64,000 nucleotides of DNA from Acidimicrobilacustris europaeus (GTDB taxonomy: Bacteria > Actinomycetota > Acidimicrobiia > Acidimicrobiales > Acidimicrobilacustridaceae), in assembly GCA_965194515.1 (NCBI GenBank), contig OZ239146.1, positions 2,046,001-2,110,000 of the forward strand, given 5' to 3'. The notes under the pieces were generated by a model. The model made no database searches. It was not told the DNA's origin and worked only from the letters and a program-made list of their open reading frames with translations. How positions within the stretch are numbered: the stretch's first letter is position 1; each line of letters opens with the position of its first letter. Positions 42,207 to 51,017 of the stretch are shown piece by piece. The position numbers and the translations under genes were made by a program.

Positions 42207-43793
42207 ATGTCCACCCCGTCTACCGAGGCCTCGCGTCGTCGCACGTTTGCCATCATCAGTCACCCTGATGCCGGTAAAACCACGCTGACCGAGAAATTCC
42301 TTCTCTACGGCGGCGCACTCAGCAGCGAGGCCGGCGCAGTGAAGGCTCGCTCCGGCCGCCGCTCTGCCACCTCTGACTGGATGGCGTTAGAGCAGCAACG
42401 TGGAATTTCAATCACTTCGACCGTGCTCCAGTTCCCGTACCGCGACTGTGTCGTCAACCTTCTCGACACACCTGGCCACCGCGACTTCTCAGAAGACACG
42501 TACCGAGTCCTTGCGGCCGCCGATGCGGCCGTCATGGTGCTCGACGCAGCCAAAGGCATCGAGCCGCAAACGCTCAAGTTGTTCGACGTCTGCCGCCAAC
42601 GCGATATGCCGCTTCTCACCTTCATCAACAAATGGGATCGCCCCGGGCTCGATCCACTCGAATTGATCGATCAAATCGAACAACAAATTGGCCTTGTTGT
42701 CACACCCGTTACGTGGCCGGTTGGCATCGCTGGCGACTTCCGCGGCGTCATCGATCGCCGCGATGGTTTGTTTACTCGCTTCACTCGCGTGGCACGTGGC
42801 GCAACCGAAGCACCAGAGGAAGTTGTTGACCCCGCGCAGGCTGCGATCGATGAGGGCGATGCGTGGCAGGCCGCTCTTGACGGCATCACATTGCTCAACG
42901 AGGTCGGCGCCGATCTCGATGTTGAACTGTTTGTCGGCGCGCAGTCCACACCAACATTTTTTGGTTCTGCCCTCACCAACTTCGGCGTACGCAAGTTGCT
43001 CGACGCAATCATTGATCTCGTTCCTTCGCCAAGTGCGCGCCCCGACGTAGGGGGCGACATTCGCAAACTCGATGATCCCTTTTCAGGATTTGTCTTCAAG
43101 GTTCAAGCGAACATGGACCCGTCGCATCGCGACCGCATTGCGTTCCTTCGCGTGTGTTCCGGCAAGTTCGAACGTGGCATGGTCATCACCCACGGCACGA
43201 CCGGTAAACCATTCGCAACCAAATATGCCCATCAGGTATTCGGTTCAGAACGCGAAACCATCGATGAAGCATTTCCTGGCGATGTTGTCGGGCTTGTCAA
43301 TGCCACCGATGTTCGAGTTGGCGACACGCTCTGGCTCGAACAACCCGTCGAGTTTCCGGCGATTCCCAGTTTCGCTCCCGAATACTTCTCGGTGGCACGA
43401 GTGAAGGACACGGCTCGCTACAAACAATTCCGTCGGGGAATCGCCCAGCTCGATGAAGAGGGTGTCGTTCAGGTTCTGCGCGATATCGATCAGGGCGATT
43501 CCGCTCCAGTTCTCGCTGCAGTTGGCCCCATGCAGTTCGACGTTGCCGTCTACCGACTCGAAAACGAGTTCGGTGCTCCCGTTGAACTCTCGCCGACGAA
43601 TTACAAAGTTGCCCGGCGCACCGACCGCGAAAGCGCATCAAAGTTGCAAGGGATGCGGGGTGTCCGAATCCTTGAGAAGGCCGACGGTACGCTCATGGCG
43701 CTGTTCGAAAGCCAGTTTTGGCTCGAGCGCCTCGAGGCCGACAACCCCGAACTCGTGCTTGAGCGTCTGGTTGCCGAAGGCAGCGCTGGCTGA
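42207..43793 (+). CDS. prfC: Peptide chain release factor 3
   Basis: A 528-residue translational GTPase that recycles RF1/RF2 after termination. The G domain has SHPDAGKTTLTE (P-loop, 19-30), the switch II DTPGHRDFSEDTYR, and NKWD. Later domains contain FVFKVQANMDPSHRDRIAFLRVCSGKFERGM and the RF3-type C-terminus with GPMQFDVAVYRLENEFG. RF3 distinguishes itself from EF-G by this domain order and length. RF3 is not universal among actinobacteria. Confidence 0.95.
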   Translation: MSTPSTEASRRRTFAIISHPDAGKTTLTEKFLLYGGALSSEAGAVKARSGRRSATSDWMALEQQRGISITSTVLQFPYRDCVVNLLDTPGHRDFSEDTYRVLAAADAAVMVLDAAKGIEPQTLKLFDVCRQRDMPLLTFINKWDRPGLDPLELIDQIEQQIGLVVTPVTWPVGIAGDFRGVIDRRDGLFTRFTRVARGATEAPEEVVDPAQAAIDEGDAWQAALDGITLLNEVGADLDVELFVGAQSTPTFFGSALTNFGVRKLLDAIIDLVPSPSARPDVGGDIRKLDDPFSGFVFKVQANMDPSHRDRIAFLRVCSGKFERGMVITHGTTGKPFATKYAHQVFGSERETIDEAFPGDVVGLVNATDVRVGDTLWLEQPVEFPAIPSFAPEYFSVARVKDTARYKQFRRGIAQLDEEGVVQVLRDIDQGDSAPVLAAVGPMQFDVAVYRLENEFGAPVELSPTNYKVARRTDRESASKLQGMRGVRILEKADGTLMALFESQFWLERLEADNPELVLERLVAEGSAG

Positions 43794-43831
43794 TCGGTTG
43801 GCGTTCCCCCGGATCCGAATCGGGTATCGCA

Positions 43832-45367
43832 ATGAAGCACGCCAAACCCGTTCCCAAAACTCCGTGGCGAGTCTTCGGTCTGGCAGTGGTCGCTGTGGCC
43901 GTCATCGTCATTGGGCTACTCATCGTTACCAATGGCTCGGATTCGAAAACAGCCGACGGCGACAACGCTTCCTCTGAATCTCCGACAACTACTGCCAAGG
44001 GAACCACGACAACCACCGAAGCTCCGTACGACGGTTGGGTGAACCCGAAATCTTCAGGTTCCATGTGGAGCACGAAAGTTCCAGGAGTTCTCACGTTTCG
44101 GGGAAATCCAACACGCTCGTTCTATGGACTAGGCCCCGTCCCCTCAGCACCAAAAATTCTGTGGTCCTATCCGCAGAGCGGCGGCATGTGTGGAAAATCG
44201 ACTGACGGCTCTGGCACCTCAACATGGTGCGGAACTGGTTGGACGGGCAATCCAAATGTTTATGAGTCCAACGGCAAAACGATTGTGTCGTTCGGTGCCT
44301 ATGACTACGCAGTCCACTGGCTCGATGCAGAGACCGGCAAAGACATCATCAGCCCATTCAAGACTGGCGACATCATCAAGGGAACGGTGACGACCGATCC
44401 CGATGGCTTTCCGCTCACCTACAGCGGTTCGCGAGACAACTTCTTACACATCATCGCCACGGACCGAGGTCCAACACCGGTTGAGCTCTGGAAGCTTTCT
44501 GCGTATGACGGAGTTCAACAGGTTTGGAACGATGACTGGGATGGTTCACCACTCATCATCGACGACTACATGTTCGAAGGCGGCGAGAACAGCTGGTTCT
44601 ACATCGTTAAGTTGAACCGCGGATACGACGCCGCAGGCAAAGTCACCGTTGCACCTCAGGTTGTATTTAAGACTCCAAGTTGGGACGCTGAACTCCAGTC
44701 AAACATCACTGACCGACAGTTCTCTATCGAAAACTCTGTAGCAATCACGGGGAACACCGTGTACTTCGCGAACTCCGGCGGTCTGGTGCAGGGCTGGGAC
44801 ATCAGCAAGCTGAAGTCCGGCGGAACACCAACGCGAACATTCCGGTTCTGGACAGGCGATGACACCGACGCATCGATCGTCGCCGACAAGGACGGATTCC
44901 TCTATATCGGTTCCGAATACGAACGACGGAACGCCAGATCTACCGAAGTCGGCCAGATCGTGAAGCTTGATCCGACGAAACCAGACAATCCGATTGTGTG
45001 GTCCGTCAAAGACCAAGCCCCAGGAAAACAAGGAATTTGGGCGACTTCCGCAATCGCGAACGGCATTGTGTACGCAGCGACAAATGCCGGACGAGTTCTT
45101 GGCATCGACCAGATCACCGGCGAAGTTCTTTGGCAAAAGAATCTCAAATCCCAAACTTGGGGATCACCCGTTGTTGTCGACAACACGCTGATCGAGGGCG
45201 ACTGTCAGGGAAACCTGAACGCCTACGACGTTTCGAATCCACGAGTCGACCCGCCACTCAAGTGGACCGTGAAACTCAGTGGATGCATTGAGTCAACGCC
45301 CACCGTTTGGAAGGGCCGAATCTACGTAGGCACTCGTAGTGGTCAGTTCTACGCAATTGGTGATTAA
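43832..45367 (+). CDS. Membrane-anchored PQQ-like beta-propeller protein
   Basis: A 511-residue protein. One N-terminal membrane helix (about 14-33) and a Ser/Thr linker (to about 65) precede a beta-propeller outside the membrane. Repeat blades of the PQQ type recur (for example VHWLDAETGKDI, GIVYAATNAGRVLGIDQITGEVLWQ and GRIYVGTRSGQFYAIGD). There are no clear quinone-cofactor ligands, so a binding or assembly role is as likely as a dehydrogenase. The start is 38 nt after prfC. Confidence 0.8.
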   Translation: MKHAKPVPKTPWRVFGLAVVAVAVIVIGLLIVTNGSDSKTADGDNASSESPTTTAKGTTTTTEAPYDGWVNPKSSGSMWSTKVPGVLTFRGNPTRSFYGLGPVPSAPKILWSYPQSGGMCGKSTDGSGTSTWCGTGWTGNPNVYESNGKTIVSFGAYDYAVHWLDAETGKDIISPFKTGDIIKGTVTTDPDGFPLTYSGSRDNFLHIIATDRGPTPVELWKLSAYDGVQQVWNDDWDGSPLIIDDYMFEGGENSWFYIVKLNRGYDAAGKVTVAPQVVFKTPSWDAELQSNITDRQFSIENSVAITGNTVYFANSGGLVQGWDISKLKSGGTPTRTFRFWTGDDTDASIVADKDGFLYIGSEYERRNARSTEVGQIVKLDPTKPDNPIVWSVKDQAPGKQGIWATSAIANGIVYAATNAGRVLGIDQITGEVLWQKNLKSQTWGSPVVVDNTLIEGDCQGNLNAYDVSNPRVDPPLKWTVKLSGCIESTPTVWKGRIYVGTRSGQFYAIGD

Positions 45368-45462
45368 GACCTGAACGCTGCGCTCTCGAGCAACGACAGC
45401 GAAATGCTGACGATTGCTCCGGCCACCTCGATCACGAGCAACACCGCCACGATCGCCTCCAT
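45364..45462 (-). CDS. Possible small hydrophobic peptide (32 residues)
   Basis: On the minus strand, ATG 45462 opens a 32-residue frame (about 18 consecutive hydrophobic residues, then SLSLLESAAFRS) that ends in TAA at 45364-45366. It could form one membrane helix. No convincing ribosome site is visible, and it overlaps the last codon of the beta-propeller gene. It may be chance. Confidence 0.2.
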   Translation of the reverse strand: MEAIVAVLLVIEVAGAIVSISLSLLESAAFRS

Positions 45463-45510
45463 GGCTCAAAGCCAGCCATCATGAGGGTCCCCCACACGGA
45501 CCGAAACCCC

Positions 45511-45680
45511 ATGGGAATGGCCCATCCAACGGGGTTATCGGACGCGTCGTAGGCCCCGTTTGGCGCTCGATACACCTGTCTCCGACCCACTCATTTCGCC
45601 ACGAATTACCCATTTCAGGTCAGGAGAGCGTCTCGCGGTACTGTTCAGGCCTCGCACGGGCCGGTCCCGTGCGCGTTTTT
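45511..45680 (+). ncRNA. Structured leader of hppA, candidate attenuator
   Basis: The 347-nt gap before hppA holds no convincing plus-strand gene. It contains three hairpins in order: ATGGG/CCCAT (45511-45525), CCAACGGGG/CCCCGTTTGG (45526-45563), and a terminator-like stem GCACGGG/CCCGTGC (45654-45672) followed by six T. The order resembles a cis-regulatory leader with an expression platform. I do not recognise a known riboswitch class. It could also be the end of an independent small RNA. Confidence 0.4.
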
Positions 45681-45681
45681 T
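45654..45681 (+). terminator. Terminator-like hairpin in the hppA leader
   Basis: A 7-bp GC-rich stem with loop CCGGT is followed by GCG and TTTTTT. It lies only 43 nt before the hppA start codon and has no gene of its own strand directly upstream, so premature termination of hppA is the simplest reading. Confidence 0.65.
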
Positions 45682-45723
45682 GCCCGTTCCGAATCCCACG
45701 GAACCCTCACCAGGATGGACCAG

Positions 45724-48144
45724 ATGACCCAGGTTCTCGCCGCCGAAGGTGGCTATCAAGCCTTCACGCTTACCAGCACTGAATGGGGATGGCTGATTTT
45801 TGCCGCCGCCGTTGCAGTGTTCGCCCTGCTTCTTGGCGTCGTGCTCATGCGCGGCGTGCTCAAGCAGGAGCAAGGCACCGACAAGATGCAGGAAATCGCT
45901 GGCGCGATTCAGGAAGGCGCACTCGCCTACCTCAAGCGTCAGTTCCGCACGATCGGCATCATCGTTGTCCCGCTTGCCGTTGTGGTGTTCCTCACTTCAA
46001 CTGCAATCAACAAGATGCCGGTTCTTGAAGTAGGTGGAAAGAGCGTCATTGGTGGCGAGGAAGTCATGTCCTTCCTGCAATCAGGCCTTTTCCGCACCGC
46101 CGCCTTCATCATGGGCTGCCTCTTCTCTGCGGCCATCGGCTTCTTCGGTATGTGGCTCGCCGTTCGCGGCAATGTCCGCACCGCCGCTGCAGCGAAGCGC
46201 AGCGACTTCAACGCTGCACTCAAGGTTGCTTTCCGCACCGGTGGCGTCGCTGGCCTTCTTACCGCTGGTCTCGGCCTTCTCGGCACTGTGGTCATCGTGA
46301 TGTTGTTCCAGAACACCTCGACCTCGATCCTCATTGGCTTCGGCTTCGGTGGCTCGCTCCTCGCCCTGTTCCTGCGCGTGGGTGGCGGCATCTTCACGAA
46401 GGCTGCCGACGTTGGCGCCGACCTTGTTGGCAAGGTCGAAGCAGGCATCCCCGAAGACGACCCCCGCAACCCCGCCACGATCGCCGACAACGTTGGCGAC
46501 AACGTGGGCGACTGTGCCGGTATGGCCGCCGATCTCTTCGAGTCCTTCGCCGTCACGCTCGTAGCGTCGATCATCCTCGGCGTCTCAGCGTTCCAGGCCA
46601 TCGGCCTTGGCGTTGACAAGCTTGACATTGATGGCGTCACCATCATCACGGGCGGCGGCGTTGCCGTGAAGGGCCTTATCTTCCCGCTGGCCGTTGTCAC
46701 TATCGGTCTTATTGCATCGATGATCGGCATCTTCGTCGTGAAGGGCCGACCAAGCGATGGCAACGATGCGCTGAAGGCCATCAACCGCGGCATCTACACC
46801 GCCCAGATCATCGCCATCGTTGGCGCCGGTCTTGTTGCCTTCCTTTACATCGGTAACCCCAAGGGTTCGACAATTTCACACCCTGGCGCTCGCCTCTTTG
46901 GCGCCATCGTTGTTGGTGTCATCCTTGGCTTTGCTGCTTCAAAGATCACGCAGTACTTCACCTCGACCAAGACCAAGCCCGTGAAGGACATCGCCAAGGC
47001 AGCTCGCACTGGCCCTGCCACCACGGTGCTCGAAGGTATTTCCCTTGGCCTTGAATCCGCAGTGTGGGCGCTCATCGCAATTGCTGTCGCCATTGGCGCT
47101 GCACTTGGTCTTGGCGGTGGCAACATTGCGTTCTCGCTGTATCTCGTTGCTCTTACCGGCATTGGCATGCTCGCCACCACCGGCATCATCGTGGCTGAAG
47201 ACACCTTTGGTCCCGTTGCCGATAACGCCGCAGGTATTGCGGAAATGGCTGGCGAGTTCGAGGGTGAACCTGAGCGAATCATGGTTGGCCTCGACGCAGT
47301 CGGTAACACCACGAAGGCCGTTACCAAGGGCTTCGCTATCGGCTCGGCCGTTATCGCCGCCGTTGCGTTGTTCGCTTCGTACGCCGAAACAATCGTGCGC
47401 GCCACAACCGACGTTGTGCAGGTTGCCTACGCGGAACTCGACGGCACGCTTGCCAGTCTTGTTTCGATCAACGTCGCCGATCCGAAGACATTCATCGGTC
47501 TCCTTATCGGTGGTTCGGTTGCGTTCTTGTTCTCTTCACTTGCCATCCGCGCTGTGTCTCGCACGGCCGGAACAGTTGTTGAAGAGGTTCGCCGTCAATT
47601 CCGCGAGAAGCCCGGCATCATGGATTACACCGAGCGTCCCGACCACGGTGCAGTGATCGACATCTGCACCCGTGCATCGCTTCGTGAACTTTCCACGCCT
47701 GCACTTCTCGCAGTCCTTACGCCCGTCATCATCGGTTTCGGCATTGGTTACCTTGCACTTGGTGCATTCCTTGCCGCTGCGATCGTGACTGGTCAGCTCA
47801 TGGCCAACTTCTTGTCCAACGCAGGTGGCGCATGGGACAACGCCAAGAAGTACATCGAAGATGGCAACGAAGGCGGCAAGGGTTCCGAAACCCATAAGGC
47901 TGCTGTCATCGGCGACACCGTTGGCGACCCGTTCAAGGACACCGCTGGCCCGGCACTCAATCCGCTTATCAAGGTGATGAACCTTGTGTCGCTGTTGGTG
48001 CTTCCCGCCATGATCGAACTGCAGCACAACAACATCCGCTTCGTCGTTGCCGGCGCAGCACTTGTAGTTGTGGTTGGCGCACTCGTGGTGTCGAAGCGCT
48101 TTGGCAGCGGCATTGATGCTCCGGCCGAAACGGTCAACGCTTAG
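45724..48144 (+). CDS. hppA: Proton-pumping pyrophosphatase, K+-independent type
   Basis: An 806-residue membrane pump that couples pyrophosphate hydrolysis to proton export. About 16 helices are expected. Substrate motifs are DVGADLVGKVEAGIPEDDPRNPATIADNVGDNVGD and, near the C-terminus, GDTVGDPFKDTAGPALNPLIK. The GNTTKAVTKG segment has lysine where K+-dependent enzymes have alanine, so it should be K+-insensitive. The protein is somewhat long for the family. ATG 45724 has AGGA 8 nt ahead; ATG 45715 overlaps that ribosome site. Confidence 0.95.
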   Translation: MTQVLAAEGGYQAFTLTSTEWGWLIFAAAVAVFALLLGVVLMRGVLKQEQGTDKMQEIAGAIQEGALAYLKRQFRTIGIIVVPLAVVVFLTSTAINKMPVLEVGGKSVIGGEEVMSFLQSGLFRTAAFIMGCLFSAAIGFFGMWLAVRGNVRTAAAAKRSDFNAALKVAFRTGGVAGLLTAGLGLLGTVVIVMLFQNTSTSILIGFGFGGSLLALFLRVGGGIFTKAADVGADLVGKVEAGIPEDDPRNPATIADNVGDNVGDCAGMAADLFESFAVTLVASIILGVSAFQAIGLGVDKLDIDGVTIITGGGVAVKGLIFPLAVVTIGLIASMIGIFVVKGRPSDGNDALKAINRGIYTAQIIAIVGAGLVAFLYIGNPKGSTISHPGARLFGAIVVGVILGFAASKITQYFTSTKTKPVKDIAKAARTGPATTVLEGISLGLESAVWALIAIAVAIGAALGLGGGNIAFSLYLVALTGIGMLATTGIIVAEDTFGPVADNAAGIAEMAGEFEGEPERIMVGLDAVGNTTKAVTKGFAIGSAVIAAVALFASYAETIVRATTDVVQVAYAELDGTLASLVSINVADPKTFIGLLIGGSVAFLFSSLAIRAVSRTAGTVVEEVRRQFREKPGIMDYTERPDHGAVIDICTRASLRELSTPALLAVLTPVIIGFGIGYLALGAFLAAAIVTGQLMANFLSNAGGAWDNAKKYIEDGNEGGKGSETHKAAVIGDTVGDPFKDTAGPALNPLIKVMNLVSLLVLPAMIELQHNNIRFVVAGAALVVVVGALVVSKRFGSGIDAPAETVNA

Positions 48145-48163
48145 CAACTCGTTCTCTAACGCG

Positions 48164-48191
48164 AAAAGGGCCGCCCTCGGGCGGCCCTTTT
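48164..48191. terminator. Terminator after hppA
   Basis: A 12-bp stem (AAAAGGGCCGCC/GGCGGCCCTTTT) with loop CTCG is flanked by A and T runs, so it can act on both strands: for hppA and for the convergent small membrane-protein gene. Confidence 0.9.
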
Positions 48192-48210
48192 TCGTTGTAC
48201 GAGTTCTCGA

Positions 48211-48612
48211 CTAGTTACCCGAGTCGCCTTCAAGAAGTGGTTCGTTCAGCCAGTCGGTCTTGTTGAATGCTCGGCGAACGAGATAGGCGTTACCCGCGGC
48301 TGCGAGCACCATGCCAATGATGATCGGGTGCACCGCGAAACCGGCGATGACACCGGCAACCATCAGCGGAGTGAACCACAACCAAAAGAAACGGAACCAG
48401 CCACGGCTTCGTTGATACGCAGAGAACCCCACAGCCATGCGAGCATCGTGCGCATTCTCTTGCGGGCGACCGATTCGAACGAGGCGGCGAATCTGTCGGC
48501 GGGTCGGCTTATCGAGTGCATTCCACTCAGTGGCAAACGCGAGATCGACGTTCGAGCCAGCCTTGACGCCCTTTGAGGACTTCGAAGACTTCTCGGAAGG
48601 TGAGGAGGTCAT
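48211..48612 (-). CDS. Small two-helix membrane protein, unknown function
   Basis: A 133-residue protein. A Ser/Lys-rich start and a basic helix (KPTRRQIRRLVRIGRP) precede two adjacent membrane helices (about 75-95 and 97-112). ATG 48612 is preferred because AGGA stands 8 nt upstream; earlier in-frame ATGs reach 48699. No family is recognised. It lies between hppA and glnK-amt in its own unit. Confidence 0.6.
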   Translation of the reverse strand: MTSSPSEKSSKSSKGVKAGSNVDLAFATEWNALDKPTRRQIRRLVRIGRPQENAHDARMAVGFSAYQRSRGWFRFFWLWFTPLMVAGVIAGFAVHPIIIGMVLAAAGNAYLVRRAFNKTDWLNEPLLEGDSGN

Positions 48613-48751
48613 GAGTTTTCCTGCAGTCATGGTTGCCATGGTTGGGCCGGACCACTCCGGCGAGAAAGGTTCGCATCCCAGTCGCTTCGTGTCGATCACG
48701 GTGCCTGGAATGTCTGGATCGGAACGTACGTGCTGCGGGTCAATTCCCGCT

Positions 48752-48785
48752 CAGTGTCGACCCGGCCGAAACCGGGTCGACACTG
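48752..48785 (-). terminator. Terminator of glnK-amt
   Basis: A perfect 14-bp stem (CAGTGTCGACCCGG and its complement) with a 6-nt loop lies 16 nt after the amt stop. There is no T-run, so its action may rest on the stem alone. Confidence 0.7.
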
Positions 48786-48801
48786 CAAGGAGCGTTGAAG
48801 C

Positions 48802-50445
48802 TCAGGCGTCACTCGAGACGAGACCCTCGTGGGTTCCCGAGAATTCCGGATAGGCAAACACGCCCATCTCGGCCATATCGAGACCTGCAACTTCTTCGTC
48901 TGCACCGCTTCGAATTCCGCCCTTGGTGAGAGCGTTCTGAATCTTGAAGAAGGCAAACGCCACACCCAAGATCAGTGTCCAAAGAACGACCACACCGGCG
49001 AGCTGAGCCATGAGCTGACCCGCACCGTTTCCTCCGTAGAAGAGTCCGGTGACACCGTCGGCAACGCCGTCGGTGAGAGACGTCGTGGTGCCGTTCCATC
49101 CGATACCAGCGCCACCAGCGTCGACGCCGTACTTGCCATTGGCAAGAAGGCCAACCGCAATCACGCCGAGAGTGCCGCAGACACCGTGGACTGCGATTGC
49201 GCCAACCGGATCGTCGATCTTCATCTTGCGTTCAATGAAGAACACCGCTTCGATGACGACGGCACCAGCAAAGACGCCCAGAAGTGCTGCAACCCACGGA
49301 TCAACGAAGGCACATGGTGCGGTGATGATCACGAGACCGGCAAGCAGACCATTCGCCATCATGGCGGGATCGGGCTTACCGGTGCGCTTCCAGATCCAAA
49401 GCATGGCCACGAATCCGCCGAAGGCGCCGGCGAGTGCAGTGTTCACTGCGACGACACCAATCTGCGGATCGCTGGATGCGAAGGTCGACGCAGCGTTGAA
49501 GCCGAACCAACCGAACAGAAGGATGAATGTTCCGAGCAGTGCCATCGGAATGTGATGGCCAGGAAGGGCACGAGGCTTTCCGTCCTTGCCGAACTTGCCA
49601 ATACGTGGTCCAAGCACGATCGCACCGGCGAGAGCAGCGACACCACCAGCAGCGTGGACAACACCAGAACCGGCGAAGTCGACATAGCCGTTGCCCCAGT
49701 TCAGTGAGTTGCCCAGCTTGGCGAGCCATCCGCCACCCCAGGTCCATGCACCGAAGAGCGGGTAGTAGATGGCACCGCAGAACAAGCCCCAAACAACGAA
49801 GGACTTGAACTTCCAACGCTCAGCCATCGAGCCAGTCGGAATGGTTGCGGTGGTGTCCATAAACGCCACCATGTACAGGAAAAATGCTCCGGCTGCGCCC
49901 GAGTAGGCGAGATTGCCACCGTCGAACCAGGTACCGGCCCATCCGCCCTGCCACAGGAAGACCCAGTCACCGGAACCGATGAGTGCGCCGCCAGCGGCTT
50001 GGTTCAAGCCGTAATCGAAGCCCGGCAGCACGTAGCTGTAGCCACCGAACATGAACGACCAACCAACAAGGAAGAAGCCAACAAAACCAAGGAAGAAGAT
50101 CGCAAGGTTCGTGCTGACAACGTGCGCAGCGTGCTTGGCTCGACAGAAGCCGGTTTCGACAAGTGCGAAACCAGCCTGCATGAAGATGACCATGGCTGCA
50201 CCGATGACGATCCAGAGAAGGTTGCCGGACTGGATCGCATGATCAGCAGTCTTGGCAACGGTCTCGAGATCGGCGACTGGTTCTTCAACCAGTGCGTCGA
50301 CAGTCTGGGCAATGGCGGTGCCACCAAGCACAAGCAACGTGCTTGCACCGACGACTGCGCCAACAGCAAGACGCTTAGCGTTCAGAGGAATCCTCCGTCT
50401 AGTTGGGGCCGCAATGGCCGTGTTGATGATGGAGTCGGAGCTCAT
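48802..50445 (-). CDS. amt: Ammonium transporter
   Basis: A 547-residue Amt channel with an N-terminal extension that looks like a signal sequence (about residues 25-50, ending near AIAQ) and eleven core helices. The two pore histidines are in VHAAGGVAAL and AVHGVCGTLG; the substrate-gate phenylalanine/tryptophan regions (FALVETGFCR) are present. ATG 50445 has GGGAGG 7 nt upstream; the open frame to 50511 overlaps glnK. The start overlaps the glnK stop by one base (TGATG). Confidence 0.95.
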   Translation of the reverse strand: MSSDSIINTAIAAPTRRRIPLNAKRLAVGAVVGASTLLVLGGTAIAQTVDALVEEPVADLETVAKTADHAIQSGNLLWIVIGAAMVIFMQAGFALVETGFCRAKHAAHVVSTNLAIFFLGFVGFFLVGWSFMFGGYSYVLPGFDYGLNQAAGGALIGSGDWVFLWQGGWAGTWFDGGNLAYSGAAGAFFLYMVAFMDTTATIPTGSMAERWKFKSFVVWGLFCGAIYYPLFGAWTWGGGWLAKLGNSLNWGNGYVDFAGSGVVHAAGGVAALAGAIVLGPRIGKFGKDGKPRALPGHHIPMALLGTFILLFGWFGFNAASTFASSDPQIGVVAVNTALAGAFGGFVAMLWIWKRTGKPDPAMMANGLLAGLVIITAPCAFVDPWVAALLGVFAGAVVIEAVFFIERKMKIDDPVGAIAVHGVCGTLGVIAVGLLANGKYGVDAGGAGIGWNGTTTSLTDGVADGVTGLFYGGNGAGQLMAQLAGVVVLWTLILGVAFAFFKIQNALTKGGIRSGADEEVAGLDMAEMGVFAYPEFSGTHEGLVSSDA

Positions 50446-50786
50446 CACAGCGCCTCCCCATCTCGTTCTCCGGTGCGGATACGAACCACAGCAGTCGCTG
50501 GGATGACCCATACCTTGCCGTCACCGATCTTGTCGGTGCGGGCCGCTGACACAATCGAATCGACGACCTGGTCAGTCATCGCTTCTTCGCAAAGGACTTC
50601 GATCTTCACCTTCGGTATCAGATCAACGGTGTACTCGGCGCCGCGGTACGTCTCAGTGTGGCCACCTTGGCGGCCGAAACCCTTCACCTCGTCGACTGTC
50701 ATGCCTTGCACGCCAATCGCCTTCAACGCGTCCTTCACCTCCTCAACCTTGTGCGGCTTAATGACCGCAGTTACGAGGTTGACCAT
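50445..50786 (-). CDS. glnK: Nitrogen regulatory PII protein
   Basis: A 113-residue PII protein. The T-loop holds GGHTETYRGAEYTVD, with the tyrosine of RGAEY that is modified in other bacteria. The B and C loops are in KIGDGKVWV and RIRTGE. It binds ATP and 2-oxoglutarate and blocks Amt when nitrogen is ample. ATG 50786 has a perfect AAGGAGG upstream; the frame to 50915 is not needed. It is co-transcribed with amt. Confidence 0.96.
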   Translation of the reverse strand: MVNLVTAVIKPHKVEEVKDALKAIGVQGMTVDEVKGFGRQGGHTETYRGAEYTVDLIPKVKIEVLCEEAMTDQVVDSIVSAARTDKIGDGKVWVIPATAVVRIRTGERDGEAL

Positions 50787-50917
50787 TTCTCCTCCTTCAT
50801 CGGAGCCGGAGCTCAATAGGGACATCGAGTCGGAAGGCGACGCCGATGTCGCTCCCACGTCAGAAACCATGTGTGTCCCTGACGCAGTGCTGACAGTACG
50901 GAGAGGCGATTTCACGG

Positions 50918-50946
50918 GAGTGTTCGCACTGTTACGCGAATCCGCC
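50918..50946 (-). promoter_or_regulatory. Possible GlnR-like half-sites before glnK
   Basis: On the minus strand GTAAC, GAACA and GTGAA follow at 10-nt steps about 135-160 nt before the glnK start. GlnR boxes need 11-nt steps, so the match is imperfect. The 231-nt gap before the kinase gene otherwise shows nothing clear. Confidence 0.2.
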
Positions 50947-51017
50947 AGTTATCTGACGGGAATCTGACCACTGCTAGGCCGGGGACGGCCCGCTGTCGAC
51001 CGCTAGAACTCAGCGAT

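Noticed and set aside
45939..46793. 284-residue minus-strand frame opposite hppA
   Set aside because: It is a low-complexity antisense shadow of the strongly conserved pyrophosphatase, with no start signals.
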